A DNA stretch of 64,000 nucleotides from an uncultured Tropicimonas sp. GTDB lineage: Bacteria > Pseudomonadota > Alphaproteobacteria > Rhodobacterales > Rhodobacteraceae. The DNA lies in assembly GCA_947497945.1 (NCBI GenBank), contig CANMIP010000011.1, forward strand, positions 62,001 to 126,000, read 5' to 3'. The position numbers and the translations under genes are program-made. The notes below the pieces were generated by a model. The model was not told the origin of the DNA. It worked only from the letters and a program-made list of their open reading frames with translations, and did not search any database. Shown here piece after piece: positions 51,559 to 60,004 of the stretch (the first letter of the stretch is position 1; every line of letters starts with the position of its first letter).

Positions 51559-54456
51559 ATGTTGAGGAAGAAGACCAACGGGGTTGCGAGACGCCCCCAG
51601 CGGACCACCCTCCTGACCGAGGCTGCGCATGCCTCCGTCGACCGCCGCGCCTTCCTGCGCGGCTCCGGACTGGCCATTGGCGGCCTCGCGGCCATCGCCG
51701 CAACCGGCGGCACCGTGACCCAGGCAACGGCCCAGATGGCCACGCCGCGGACCGTCGATCTGAAGAAATCCGTCTGCACCCATTGTTCCGTCGGCTGTAC
51801 CGTCGTCGCGGAAGTGTCCGACGGTGTCTGGATCGGCCAGGAACCCGGCTGGGACAGCCCGTTCAATCTCGGCGCCCATTGCGCCAAGGGAGCCGCGGTG
51901 CGCGAGCATGCGCATGGCGAACGCCGCCTCAAATACCCGATGAAGAAAGAGGGCGGCGAGTGGAAGCGCATTTCCTGGGAGCAGGCGATCAACGAGATCG
52001 GCGACCAGATGATGACCATCCGCGAGGAAAGCGGTCCCGACAGCGTCTATTGGCTCGGCAGCGCCAAGCACAATAACGAGCAGGCCTACCTGTTCCGCAA
52101 GTTCGCCGCCTATTGGGGCACGAACAACGTGGATCACCAGGCGCGGATCTGTCACTCGACCACCGTTGCGGGCGTTGCGAATACATGGGGCTACGGCGCC
52201 ATGACCAACTCCTATAACGACATCCACAATTCCAAGGCGATCTTCATCATAGGCGGCAACCCGGCCGAGGCGCATCCCGTCTCGCTGCTGCATGTGCTGC
52301 GCGCCAAGGAGGTCAACAATGCGCCGCTGATCGTCTGCGATCCGCGCTTCACCCGCACCGCGGCCCATGCCGATGAATATGTGCGCTTCCGCCCGGGCTC
52401 CGATGTGGCGCTCGTCTGGGGCATTCTGTGGCACATCTTCGAGAATGGCTGGGAGGACAAGGAGTTCATCCGCACCCGAGTCTGGGGGATGGACCAGATC
52501 CGCGAAGAGGTCGCAAAGTGGACCCCCGAAGAGGTCGAGCGCGTTACCGGCACACCCGGTTCGCAGCTTCGCCGCGTTGCCCGCACCATGGCCAACAACC
52601 GTCCCGGCACGGTGATCTGGTGCATGGGCGGCACCCAGCACACCAACGGCAACAACAACACCCGCGCCTATTGCGTGCTGCAGCTTGCGCTGGGCAACAT
52701 GGGCACCTCCGGCGGTGGCACCAACATCTTCCGTGGCCATGACAACGTGCAGGGCGCGACCGATCTCGGCGTTCTGTCGCACACGCTTCCGGGTTATTAC
52801 GGTCTTTCGGCCGGGGCCTGGGGCCATTGGGCCCGCGTCTGGGGTGAGGATTCGGAATGGCTCGCCGGCCAGTTCGCCAAGACCAAGGGCGCCGACGGCA
52901 AGGAGAAGTCGCTGCAGAACCTCACCGGTATCCCGGTGTCGCGCTGGATCGACGGTGTGCTCGAAGACCCGGCGAACATGGACAATCCCGACAAGGTTCG
53001 GGCCATGGTTCTCTGGGGACATGCGCCGAACTCGCAGACCCGCATGACCGAGATGAAGAAGGCCATGGAGATGCTGGATACGCTGGTTGTGATCGACCCG
53101 TTCCCCACCGTCTCGGCTGTGCTTCACGACCGGACCGACGGCGTCTACCTGCTGCCGGCCACGACGCAGTTCGAGACCCATGGCTCGGTCACGGCATCGA
53201 ACCGCTCGATCCAGTGGCGCGAGAAGGTGATGGAGCCGCTCTTCGAATCGAAGCCGGATCACGAGATCATCGCTCTGTTCTCGCAGAAATTCGGCTTCCA
53301 TGACCGGATGTTCCGAAACATTGCGCTGGAAGAGGACGGCCTGACGCCGAATATCGAGGACACGTTGCGCGAGATCAATCGCGGCATGTGGACCGTTGGC
53401 TATACCGGTCAATCTCCGGAGCGGCTGAAGCTGCACATGGAGAACCAGCACACGTTCGACCGCACCACGCTGCAAGCGGTGGGCGGGCCGGCCGATGGCG
53501 ACTATTACGGTCTGCCCTGGCCCTGCTGGGGAACGGCCGAGATGGGGCATCCGGGCACGCCGAACCTCTACGACATGTCCAAGCCGGTGGCCGAAGGCGG
53601 CCTGACCTTCCGCGCGCGTTTCGGCGTCGAGCGGGACGGACAGAACCTGCTGGCCGATGGCGTCTACTCGGCGGGTTCGGAAATCCAGGACGGGTATCCG
53701 GAATTCACCATGCAGATGCTGATGGATCTCGGCTGGGACGGTGACCTGACCGACGAAGAACGCGCGGCGATCGACGCCGTGGCCGGACCCAAGACCAACT
53801 GGAAGACCGACCTTTCCGGCGGCATCCAGCGGGTCGCCATCGCCCATGGCTGCGCCCCGTTCGGCAACGCCAAGGCGCGGGTCGTGGTCTGGACCTTCCC
53901 GGACCCGATCCCGATCCACCGCGAGCCGCTCTACACGAACCGTCGCGATCTCGTGGAGGATTACCCGACCTACGAGGACCGGAAGTTCTATCGTCTGCCG
54001 ACGATGTATGCCTCGATCCAGAAGCAGGATTTCAGCAAGGACTACCCGATCATCCTGACCTCGGGGCGGCTTGTCGAATATGAGGGCGGGGGTGACGAGA
54101 CGCGCTCCAACCCCTGGCTGGCCGAGCTCCAGCAGGACATGTTCGTCGAGATCAACCCGCGCGACGCCAACAATCTCGGCGTGCGGGACGGCTCCCAGGT
54201 CTGGGTCGAGGGGCCCGAAGGCGGCAAGGTCAAGGTCATGGCCATGGTCACGCAACGGGTGGGCGAGGGCGTTGCCTTCATGCCCTTCCATTTCGGCGGC
54301 CATTACCAGGGCGATGATCTTCGGTCGAAATATCCTACAGGAGCCGATCCCTACGTCCTTGGGGAATCGACCAACACCGCGCAGACCTATGGCTACGACT
54401 CGGTCACCCAGATGCAGGAGACCAAGGCGACCCTCTGCAAGATCATGCCAGCGTAA
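51559..54456 (+). CDS. fdhA: Formate dehydrogenase catalytic subunit (Cys-containing, probably tungsten)
   Basis: 965-residue molybdopterin enzyme that oxidises formate to CO2 in the periplasm. Tat signal with RRAFLRG at 29-35. A [4Fe-4S] site is formed by Cys73, Cys76, Cys80 and Cys108 (CTHCSVGC and AHCAKG). The metal ligand is Cys198 next to His199 in RICHSTTVAG, so selenocysteine is not used. The cofactor-binding C-terminal domain ends QTYGYDSVTQMQETKATL. The next genes encode its beta and gamma partners. Neighbouring tupBCA makes a tungsten-pterin cofactor likely. Start codon follows GCAAGGGAG. Confidence 0.95.
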   Translation: MLRKKTNGVARRPQRTTLLTEAAHASVDRRAFLRGSGLAIGGLAAIAATGGTVTQATAQMATPRTVDLKKSVCTHCSVGCTVVAEVSDGVWIGQEPGWDSPFNLGAHCAKGAAVREHAHGERRLKYPMKKEGGEWKRISWEQAINEIGDQMMTIREESGPDSVYWLGSAKHNNEQAYLFRKFAAYWGTNNVDHQARICHSTTVAGVANTWGYGAMTNSYNDIHNSKAIFIIGGNPAEAHPVSLLHVLRAKEVNNAPLIVCDPRFTRTAAHADEYVRFRPGSDVALVWGILWHIFENGWEDKEFIRTRVWGMDQIREEVAKWTPEEVERVTGTPGSQLRRVARTMANNRPGTVIWCMGGTQHTNGNNNTRAYCVLQLALGNMGTSGGGTNIFRGHDNVQGATDLGVLSHTLPGYYGLSAGAWGHWARVWGEDSEWLAGQFAKTKGADGKEKSLQNLTGIPVSRWIDGVLEDPANMDNPDKVRAMVLWGHAPNSQTRMTEMKKAMEMLDTLVVIDPFPTVSAVLHDRTDGVYLLPATTQFETHGSVTASNRSIQWREKVMEPLFESKPDHEIIALFSQKFGFHDRMFRNIALEEDGLTPNIEDTLREINRGMWTVGYTGQSPERLKLHMENQHTFDRTTLQAVGGPADGDYYGLPWPCWGTAEMGHPGTPNLYDMSKPVAEGGLTFRARFGVERDGQNLLADGVYSAGSEIQDGYPEFTMQMLMDLGWDGDLTDEERAAIDAVAGPKTNWKTDLSGGIQRVAIAHGCAPFGNAKARVVVWTFPDPIPIHREPLYTNRRDLVEDYPTYEDRKFYRLPTMYASIQKQDFSKDYPIILTSGRLVEYEGGGDETRSNPWLAELQQDMFVEINPRDANNLGVRDGSQVWVEGPEGGKVKVMAMVTQRVGEGVAFMPFHFGGHYQGDDLRSKYPTGADPYVLGESTNTAQTYGYDSVTQMQETKATLCKIMPA

Positions 54457-54467
54457 GGAGAGAGAGA

Positions 54468-55061
54468 ATGGCTAGAGCAAAGTTTCTCTGTGACGCCGAG
54501 CGCTGCATCGAGTGCAACGCCTGTGTCACGGCCTGCAAGAACGAGCACGAGGTGCCCTGGGGCATCAACCGTCGCCGCGTGGTGACCATCCAGGATGGTC
54601 AGCCCGGCGAGCGCTCGATCTCTGTGGCCTGTATGCATTGTTCGGACGCGCCCTGCATGGCGGTCTGTCCGGTCGATTGCTTCTACCAGACCGAGGACGG
54701 GGTGGTGCTCCACTCCAAGGATCTCTGCATCGGCTGCGGCTATTGCTTCTACGCGTGCCCCTTCGGCGCGCCGCAGTATCCGCAGGCGGGCAATTTCGGA
54801 TCCCGCGGCAAGATGGACAAATGTACCTTCTGTGCCGGCGGACCGGAGGAGACCCATTCCACCGCGGAATTCGCCAAATACGGTCGCAACCGGATCGCCG
54901 AGGGCAAGCTGCCGCTCTGCGCCGAGATGTGCGCGACCAAGGCGTTGCTCGCAGGCGACGGCGATGTCGTCTCCGCGATCTATCGCGAGCGCGTGGTGGC
55001 GCGTGGCTTCGGCTCCGGCGCCTGGGGCTGGGGAACGGCCTACGACCAGAAGGGCGGCTGA
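54468..55061 (+). CDS. fdhB: Formate dehydrogenase iron-sulfur beta subunit
   Basis: 197-residue electron-transfer subunit with four [4Fe-4S] motifs: CIECNACVTACKNEH, CMHCSDAPCMAVCPVDC, CIGCGYCFYACPFGA, and the split pair CTFC with CAEMC. It lacks a C-terminal membrane helix, unlike E. coli FdnH, so it should be a soluble periplasmic subunit bound between FdhA and the cytochrome b. It follows fdhA by 11 bp with AAGGAGAGAG upstream. Confidence 0.94.
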   Translation: MARAKFLCDAERCIECNACVTACKNEHEVPWGINRRRVVTIQDGQPGERSISVACMHCSDAPCMAVCPVDCFYQTEDGVVLHSKDLCIGCGYCFYACPFGAPQYPQAGNFGSRGKMDKCTFCAGGPEETHSTAEFAKYGRNRIAEGKLPLCAEMCATKALLAGDGDVVSAIYRERVVARGFGSGAWGWGTAYDQKGG

Positions 55062-55200
55062 TCCGTCGCCTGTGTCCCGGCGCGCATTGTCGCGCCGGGA
55101 ACCAGCCGCCTCTCGGGCGGACTGGTGTTTTTGCATGAATGGATAACGAACAACAGTTGGTTGGCGGTGGGCTCACTGCGAAACCATCGGGAAAGGCGCA

Positions 55201-56436
55201 ATGAGCATGCGAGATTCCGGATTTGGCGCATTCCTGGCGTTAATTGTTGTCGGGGTGATTGTCGCGATTGTCTTCGCCATCGCGACGCCCGGTTCCGACA
55301 GCGTGGACCCGGAGACCCTGGTCGCCGCCCGCGATGCGACCGGCGGTGCACAGACGCGCGAAGACATCATGGCGCGTCAGCGGGGGCTCACGATCGACGA
55401 CAGTTTCCGCCGCGGCGCGACCGGCGATCCGGATCGCGCCGCCGCGGCGACCGGCCAGCTTGGAACGCTCGGTGGCGTGTCGGATGCGGAGATGTGGCGC
55501 GCGCTGCGTTATGGATCGGCCTCGACGAGCGCGTCCTCCGGTGGTCCGGCGGCGACGGTGCTGATCCAGGACGGAGGCATGTCCTGGCTGCTGTTGCGCG
55601 ACAAGGTCATCGCGAAATGGGGGGGCTGGCTGCTGCTGGGGATGATCGCGGTGCTGGCCATCTTCTATGCGCTGCGAGGGCGGGTGCCGATTGCCGGTGA
55701 GAAGACCGGAAACCTGATCTTGCGCTTTGGCGGTCTCGACCGGTTCTGCCACTGGCTCACGGCCGGATCCTTCATCCTGCTGGCGATCACCGGGCTCGTC
55801 TCCATGTATGGCAGGCCCTACCTGATCGCGATCATGGGCAAGGAGGCCCATGCCGATTTTGCCCAGTGGTCCAAGATCATTCACAACAATATCAGCTTCG
55901 CCTTCATGCTTGGCGTGGCGCTGATCTTCCTGAAATGGGTCCGTTTCAACATTCCCAACTGGAATGACGTCCGGTGGATGATCGTCCTGGGCGGGTTGTT
56001 CGACGATTCCATCCACCCTCCGGCGGGCAAGTTCAATGCCGGGCAGAAGATCATCTTCTGGTCGGTGATGCTGATGTCGATTGGCGTGATCGGGACCGGA
56101 TTCGGGCTGCTGCTGCCGTTCCGTTTCGAGGTTTTCGGCGATGCCTTCGCCTGGTTCAACGGGCTCGGGGTGCTGTCCTGGCTCGGGTTGGGCGATCTTC
56201 CGACACCGCTCTCGCCGCAGGAGGAAATGCAATATACCCAGCTTGTTCACGCCGGCTTCGGCTTCCTCTTCATGGCAATGATCATCGGCCATATCTATAT
56301 CGGCACGCTCGGCATGGAGGGCGCTTTCGATGCCATGGGAAGCGGCTATGTCGAGGAGCAATGGGCGCGGGAGCATCACTCGATCTGGTTGGATGAGGTA
56401 CAGGCGAAGGATGGTGCGACCCGGCCCGCGGAATAA
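55201..56436 (+). CDS. Formate dehydrogenase cytochrome b gamma subunit with extended N-terminus
   Basis: 411-residue membrane subunit that passes electrons from FdhB to quinone. An extra N-terminal helix (FLALIVVGVIVAIVFAIAT) and about 110 polar residues precede the standard four-helix cytochrome b556 domain starting around residue 145. Haem-ligand histidines are visible in RFCHWLTAGS, IHNNISF and LVHAGFGFL. The extra N-terminal part is common in alphaproteobacterial versions. It ends overlapping the WD40-cytochrome gene. Confidence 0.92.
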   Translation: MSMRDSGFGAFLALIVVGVIVAIVFAIATPGSDSVDPETLVAARDATGGAQTREDIMARQRGLTIDDSFRRGATGDPDRAAAATGQLGTLGGVSDAEMWRALRYGSASTSASSGGPAATVLIQDGGMSWLLLRDKVIAKWGGWLLLGMIAVLAIFYALRGRVPIAGEKTGNLILRFGGLDRFCHWLTAGSFILLAITGLVSMYGRPYLIAIMGKEAHADFAQWSKIIHNNISFAFMLGVALIFLKWVRFNIPNWNDVRWMIVLGGLFDDSIHPPAGKFNAGQKIIFWSVMLMSIGVIGTGFGLLLPFRFEVFGDAFAWFNGLGVLSWLGLGDLPTPLSPQEEMQYTQLVHAGFGFLFMAMIIGHIYIGTLGMEGAFDAMGSGYVEEQWAREHHSIWLDEVQAKDGATRPAE

Positions 56437-57712
56437 CCCCCTGACGATCCTTGCGGCTTTCGTGCTGTCACTCTCGGCCGGGTCCCTTCCGGCGCAGGAG
56501 TTCACGACGCTGAAGGGGCATGGCGGCCCGATCATGGGGATCGCCGTCTCGCAGGACGGCGAGGTCGCGACGGCGAGTTTCGACAACTCGGTCGGGATCT
56601 GGCGTGATGGTGTGCCGGCCTGGCTGGAGGGGCATGATGCGGCGGTGACGGCGATCGCCTTCGGGCCGGATGGCATGTTGGTCACGGGGGGCGACGACTA
56701 TTCCGTCCGCATCTGGGGGGATGCTCCGCGCGTTCTTGGCCGGCATGCAGGCAAGGTCTCCGGACTGGCCGTCTCGCCCGATGGCGACTGGATCGCGAGC
56801 AGCAGCTGGGATGGAAGCGTTCGCCTGTGGTCCGCGGATGGCGCGCGCCATCGTCTGCTGGCCGAGCCGGGGGCAGGGGTCAACGATGTCGCCTTCGACC
56901 TTGCTGGGCAGCACCTGTTTATCGGCACCAGCGATGGGCTCCTGTTGAAATATCCGCTTGGCGGCGGCTCGCCGGAGCCGTTGGCGCGTCATGGGTTCGG
57001 TGTCAATCGCCTCGCCGTCGGAGATGGATGGATCGTTTATGGTGCGGTTGATGGCGGCACCCGGGTGATCGACAGCAAAACCGGTGCACTTGTCGCCGAT
57101 TTCACCCTCGACCGGCGTCCGATCCTCGCCCTGTCCTATCATGAGCCGACCGGCCAGATCGCCATCGGCGACGGCCAGGGCTATATCATGATGCTCGACA
57201 CGCTGGCCTGGCGGATCGCGCGGGACTTTCGCGCGACCCTGCATGGACCTGTCTGGGCGCTGGACTTCTCGGCGGACGGGGCGGTGATCCACGCCGGGGG
57301 GCTCGACGATGTGGTCTATGGCTGGCCGGTCGCGTCGCTCGACAAGTTCGATCCGGCGATCGGGGCGCAGCGCTCCTTTTTGCGCGATGCGGCGAGCATG
57401 CCGAATGGAGAGCGCCAGTTCATGCGGAAATGCTCGATCTGCCACGCGCTGGAGCCGGGGGAGTCGCGCAAGGCCGGCCCGACGCTTTACGGGCTGTTCG
57501 GGCGCGGCGCGGGCGACATCCCTGGATATGCCTATTCGCAAACGCTCGCAGGGTCGAAGATCGTCTGGACCGAAGAAACGGTGAACCAGCTCTTCGACGA
57601 AGGGCCGGATCATTACATTCCAGGCTCGAAGATGCCGATGCAGGTGATCGCGGATGCGGAAGACAGGTTGGATCTGATCGACTATCTTAGACAGGCAACC
57701 AAGGGAGAGTGA
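56411..57712 (+). CDS. Exported WD40 beta-propeller fused to cytochrome c
   Basis: 433-residue protein. A signal peptide (PLTILAAFVLSLSAGSLPAQ) is followed by about seven WD40-type repeats (GHGGPIMGIAVSQDG, GHDAAVTAIAFGPDG, GRHAGKVSGLAVSPDG and so on) covering residues 30-310, then a C-terminal monohaem cytochrome c with CSICH near 344, GPTLYGLFGR, and the methionine site PGSKMPM. The propeller may dock it on the dehydrogenase while the haem takes electrons to an acceptor. ATG 56411 overlaps the gamma subunit gene by 26 bp. GTG 56414 is an alternative. Confidence 0.85.
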   Translation: MVRPGPRNNPLTILAAFVLSLSAGSLPAQEFTTLKGHGGPIMGIAVSQDGEVATASFDNSVGIWRDGVPAWLEGHDAAVTAIAFGPDGMLVTGGDDYSVRIWGDAPRVLGRHAGKVSGLAVSPDGDWIASSSWDGSVRLWSADGARHRLLAEPGAGVNDVAFDLAGQHLFIGTSDGLLLKYPLGGGSPEPLARHGFGVNRLAVGDGWIVYGAVDGGTRVIDSKTGALVADFTLDRRPILALSYHEPTGQIAIGDGQGYIMMLDTLAWRIARDFRATLHGPVWALDFSADGAVIHAGGLDDVVYGWPVASLDKFDPAIGAQRSFLRDAASMPNGERQFMRKCSICHALEPGESRKAGPTLYGLFGRGAGDIPGYAYSQTLAGSKIVWTEETVNQLFDEGPDHYIPGSKMPMQVIADAEDRLDLIDYLRQATKGE

Positions 57713-57719
57713 GCCAGAG

Positions 57720-57845
57720 ATGAAAGCAATGCTTGCAGGTTTCACGGCAGCGATCCTGATTTTCTTCGGTGCCTGGTATGCGCTGGACGAGGTCGGAACC
57801 TCCTCACAGGACGCCACTTCCGGGCCCAACGTCCGGCTGGAATAG
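57720..57845 (+). CDS. 41-residue single-helix membrane peptide at the end of the fdh operon
   Basis: Short frame MKAMLAGFTAAILIFFGAWY continuing with a polar end (ALDEVGTSSQDATSGPNVRLE). It is one hydrophobic helix with a short periplasm-facing tail. It begins 8 bp after the WD40-cytochrome stop, with AGGGAGAG 12-13 bp upstream, and ends the rightward operon. Codon use looks normal for the region. It may be a small subunit of the formate dehydrogenase membrane complex. Confidence 0.6.
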   Translation: MKAMLAGFTAAILIFFGAWYALDEVGTSSQDATSGPNVRLE

Positions 57846-58105
57846 GCGCTGTTCCTGTCAGGCGTAGAAAAGGGGATCGAACCGAGCCGTTCTTTCGCCT
57901 GAGAGCCGGGGTTGGCTGATGCCAACCGCTGTGCAATTGTATCGGGACGCTGGGTTCCCTGTTTCAAGCGGGCCGCGATCATGCGTCCTTGCGGGAAGGC
58001 GCCGGCGTTCAGGTCCTGGACATGGATTGACCCTATCCTGGCTTTAGGCGTTGCAAACGAGCCGCCGAAGCATGATATCCGCAGGAACCTCGCGAAAGGA
58101 ATACA

Positions 58106-58726
58106 ATGGACAGCCAGCCAGGGAGGCCAAAGAGGCTTTCGCTTTCTCTCCCTCTCCTGAGAACCTCGCGCGACCACCATCGTGCCGGGACCCTGACGCT
58201 TGGCAATCTCATTTCGTCGCTGGGCGAGGCGTCTTTCGGTTGGGCGCTCGTGTTGTTCTCGCTTCTGACGCTTCTGCCGCTTCCCCCGGGATCGTCAATC
58301 CTGACCGCCATTCCGCTTTTGGTGACGACGGTTCAGATGATGCTCGGCTACCCCTTTGTCCGGCTTCCAGGCTTTCTGGCGCGTATGAAGGTCGACCAGG
58401 AGAAGCTGAGACGAAAAGTGCTTCGCCTCCGCCCCGTAACGCGCAGGTTGGAACGCGTGCTGAGGCGGCGGCACACTATCCTCTTCGAACGGCGAAATGA
58501 GCGGGCCATCGGCGCGCTGCTCTTCGTGATTTCCTTTGCGCTCTTCCTGCCAGTGCCTTTCAGCGGCTGGTTCCCGGCGGCTTCACTGCTCATCGTGGGG
58601 GTCGGTTTTGTTGAGCAAGACGGTTTGGTCGCTGCAGTCGGCCTTGCCTTCGGCGTCCTTTCTGTCGTGCTAACGGTTACGCTCTTGATATCCATTTCTG
58701 CGGGATTTGAAGCCATTCTCCACTGA
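58106..58726 (+). CDS. exoD: ExoD-family membrane protein
   Basis: 206-residue membrane protein. It has the family blocks LISSLGEASFGWALVLFSLLTLLPLPPGSS, LTAIPLLVTTVQMMLGY and, near the end, three or four more hydrophobic helices. ExoD is associated with exopolysaccharide synthesis and alkaline tolerance in rhizobia, but the molecular role is unknown. It stands alone, with 260 bp upstream and 450 bp downstream free of genes. Confidence 0.82.
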   Translation: MDSQPGRPKRLSLSLPLLRTSRDHHRAGTLTLGNLISSLGEASFGWALVLFSLLTLLPLPPGSSILTAIPLLVTTVQMMLGYPFVRLPGFLARMKVDQEKLRRKVLRLRPVTRRLERVLRRRHTILFERRNERAIGALLFVISFALFLPVPFSGWFPAASLLIVGVGFVEQDGLVAAVGLAFGVLSVVLTVTLLISISAGFEAILH

Positions 58727-59178
58727 GTGGAAAGCGTGTTCCAAGTTCCTTGGCATGCAGAGGGCTCCGTTGCGCAACTCCCAAGACTGTTGAACATCGT
58801 AAGCGTTGCAATCAGTCCCGATTCAAGCACTTTCCGCCGCGCTTCAACCATTAAAGATTGGCGCTACGCGCCAATTCGGAACAAAGAATCCCATCAACCA
58901 AGGCGCGAGACACGCCCATCGCGTGTCTCCATTTCAATGCTCCTGGTTCTGCGGTGGCACGGGGCATTGGAGTAGAGTGCTCTACCGGCAAACCAAGTCA
59001 TGGAAAGAGCAACAGAAGATTGGCCAGTTGCGTCGTCGGGTCGCATGCTCTGAGCCAAGTAATCACAATGAGATCAGGGTGATGTTCTGGTGGACGCCAA
59101 CAAACCAGCACGCCCAACTGTTCCCAAACTTGGTCGGTGTGATCTGAGCAGGCCCACTTGAGTGGTCCAAACTGAAAG
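58727..59178. other. Gene-poor 452 bp with two perfect hairpins beside IS remnants
   Basis: No supported gene. Two perfect inverted repeats occur close together: ATTGGCGC-TAC-GCGCCAAT at 58857-58875 and GAGACACGC-CCATC-GCGTGTCTC at 58907-58929. The right part (about 59100-59178) appears to belong to the terminal non-coding end of the degraded insertion sequence that follows. Confidence 0.45.
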
Positions 59179-59250
59179 TTAGTGCATGGTTGGCCCTTGG
59201 TCCCTCTGGACGATGGCTTCCGGCGCAGGTGGGCGATAGCCCAAGGTCGG
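59179..59250 (-). pseudogene. Tail fragment of an integrase-core (IS3-like) transposase
   Basis: On the minus strand the codons before the stop at 59179 read TLGYRPPAPEAIVQRDQG and then PTMH, the characteristic C-terminal end of rve-type transposases. Only about 24 codons remain. The frame upstream (higher coordinates) is replaced by an IS110-type sequence in the opposite direction. The downstream sequence to about 59128 looks like the matching IS end. Confidence 0.55.
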
Positions 59251-59992
59251 GGTTTCCACCCGGCAACTGCCACCAGCGCAGATCAAGGCGGTCGCTGCCA
59301 ACCACGGCACGCGTGCCAAGACAGGCCGGATCGACGCTGAGTTGATCGCTTGCTTCATGGCGTTCCGACCGGAGGCGGGGTGCTGCCTTCCGCAGAAAAA
59401 GCGGCGCCTTCTCAGAGCACTGACTTCCAAGCGCAGGCAACTCGTCGAGACGCGCAAGCGCCTCCTGGCGCGGGTAAAGGTACATGATAAACTCGGGACA
59501 GCGGACTTGTTCACGGATATGGATCGCGATCTCAGGACGTTGCTCGGCGACCAGATCGAAGAGTTGGAACAACGTATCGAGCAGACAATCGCGACCGATT
59601 GCGAGTTGGCTCAAACCGCCACCATTCTGCGATCAGTTCCAGGGACCGGTCCTGTCGACAGCACCATGCTGATCGCTGAGATGCGCGAGTTGGGGCAAAT
59701 CACCGGCGAGCAGGCCGCTGCCCTGACAGGTCTCGCACCAATCGCACACAACAGCGGCACATTGCGCGGCAAACGTGCCATTGGTGGGGGACGAAGGCTT
59801 CTGCGCCATGTGATGTTCCTGGCCGCGCTCGTTGCCGCACACCATAATCCTGATTTGAAGAATTTCGCCGATCGTCTCCGAGCCACAGGAAAGCCGCACA
59901 AGGTCATCATCACTGCGGTCGCCCGAAAGCTCGTGACAATCGCCAATGCTCTGTGCAGATCACGGCAGAAATGGGCGCCCCAGCTCTCGTAA
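59251..59992 (+). pseudogene. IS110-family transposase, N-terminally truncated
   Basis: The remnant covers roughly the last 245 residues of a transposase about 340 residues long. It shows the end of the DEDD domain (AKTGRIDAELIACFMAFRP, where the usual KTDRIDA has Asp changed to Gly), a coiled linker (IEELEQRIEQTIATD) and the Transposase_20 domain with ILRSVPGTGPVDSTMLIAEM, GLAPIAHNSGTLRGKR and a normal end at QKWAPQLS. The N-terminal catalytic part is absent, so it should be inactive. It joins directly to a fragment of another element. Confidence 0.8.
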
Positions 59993-60004
59993 CGAATACA
60001 GTTG

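Noticed and set aside
52141-52170. Selenocysteine at the formate dehydrogenase active site
   Set aside because: The codon at the metal-ligand position is a cysteine codon (RICHST), not TGA.
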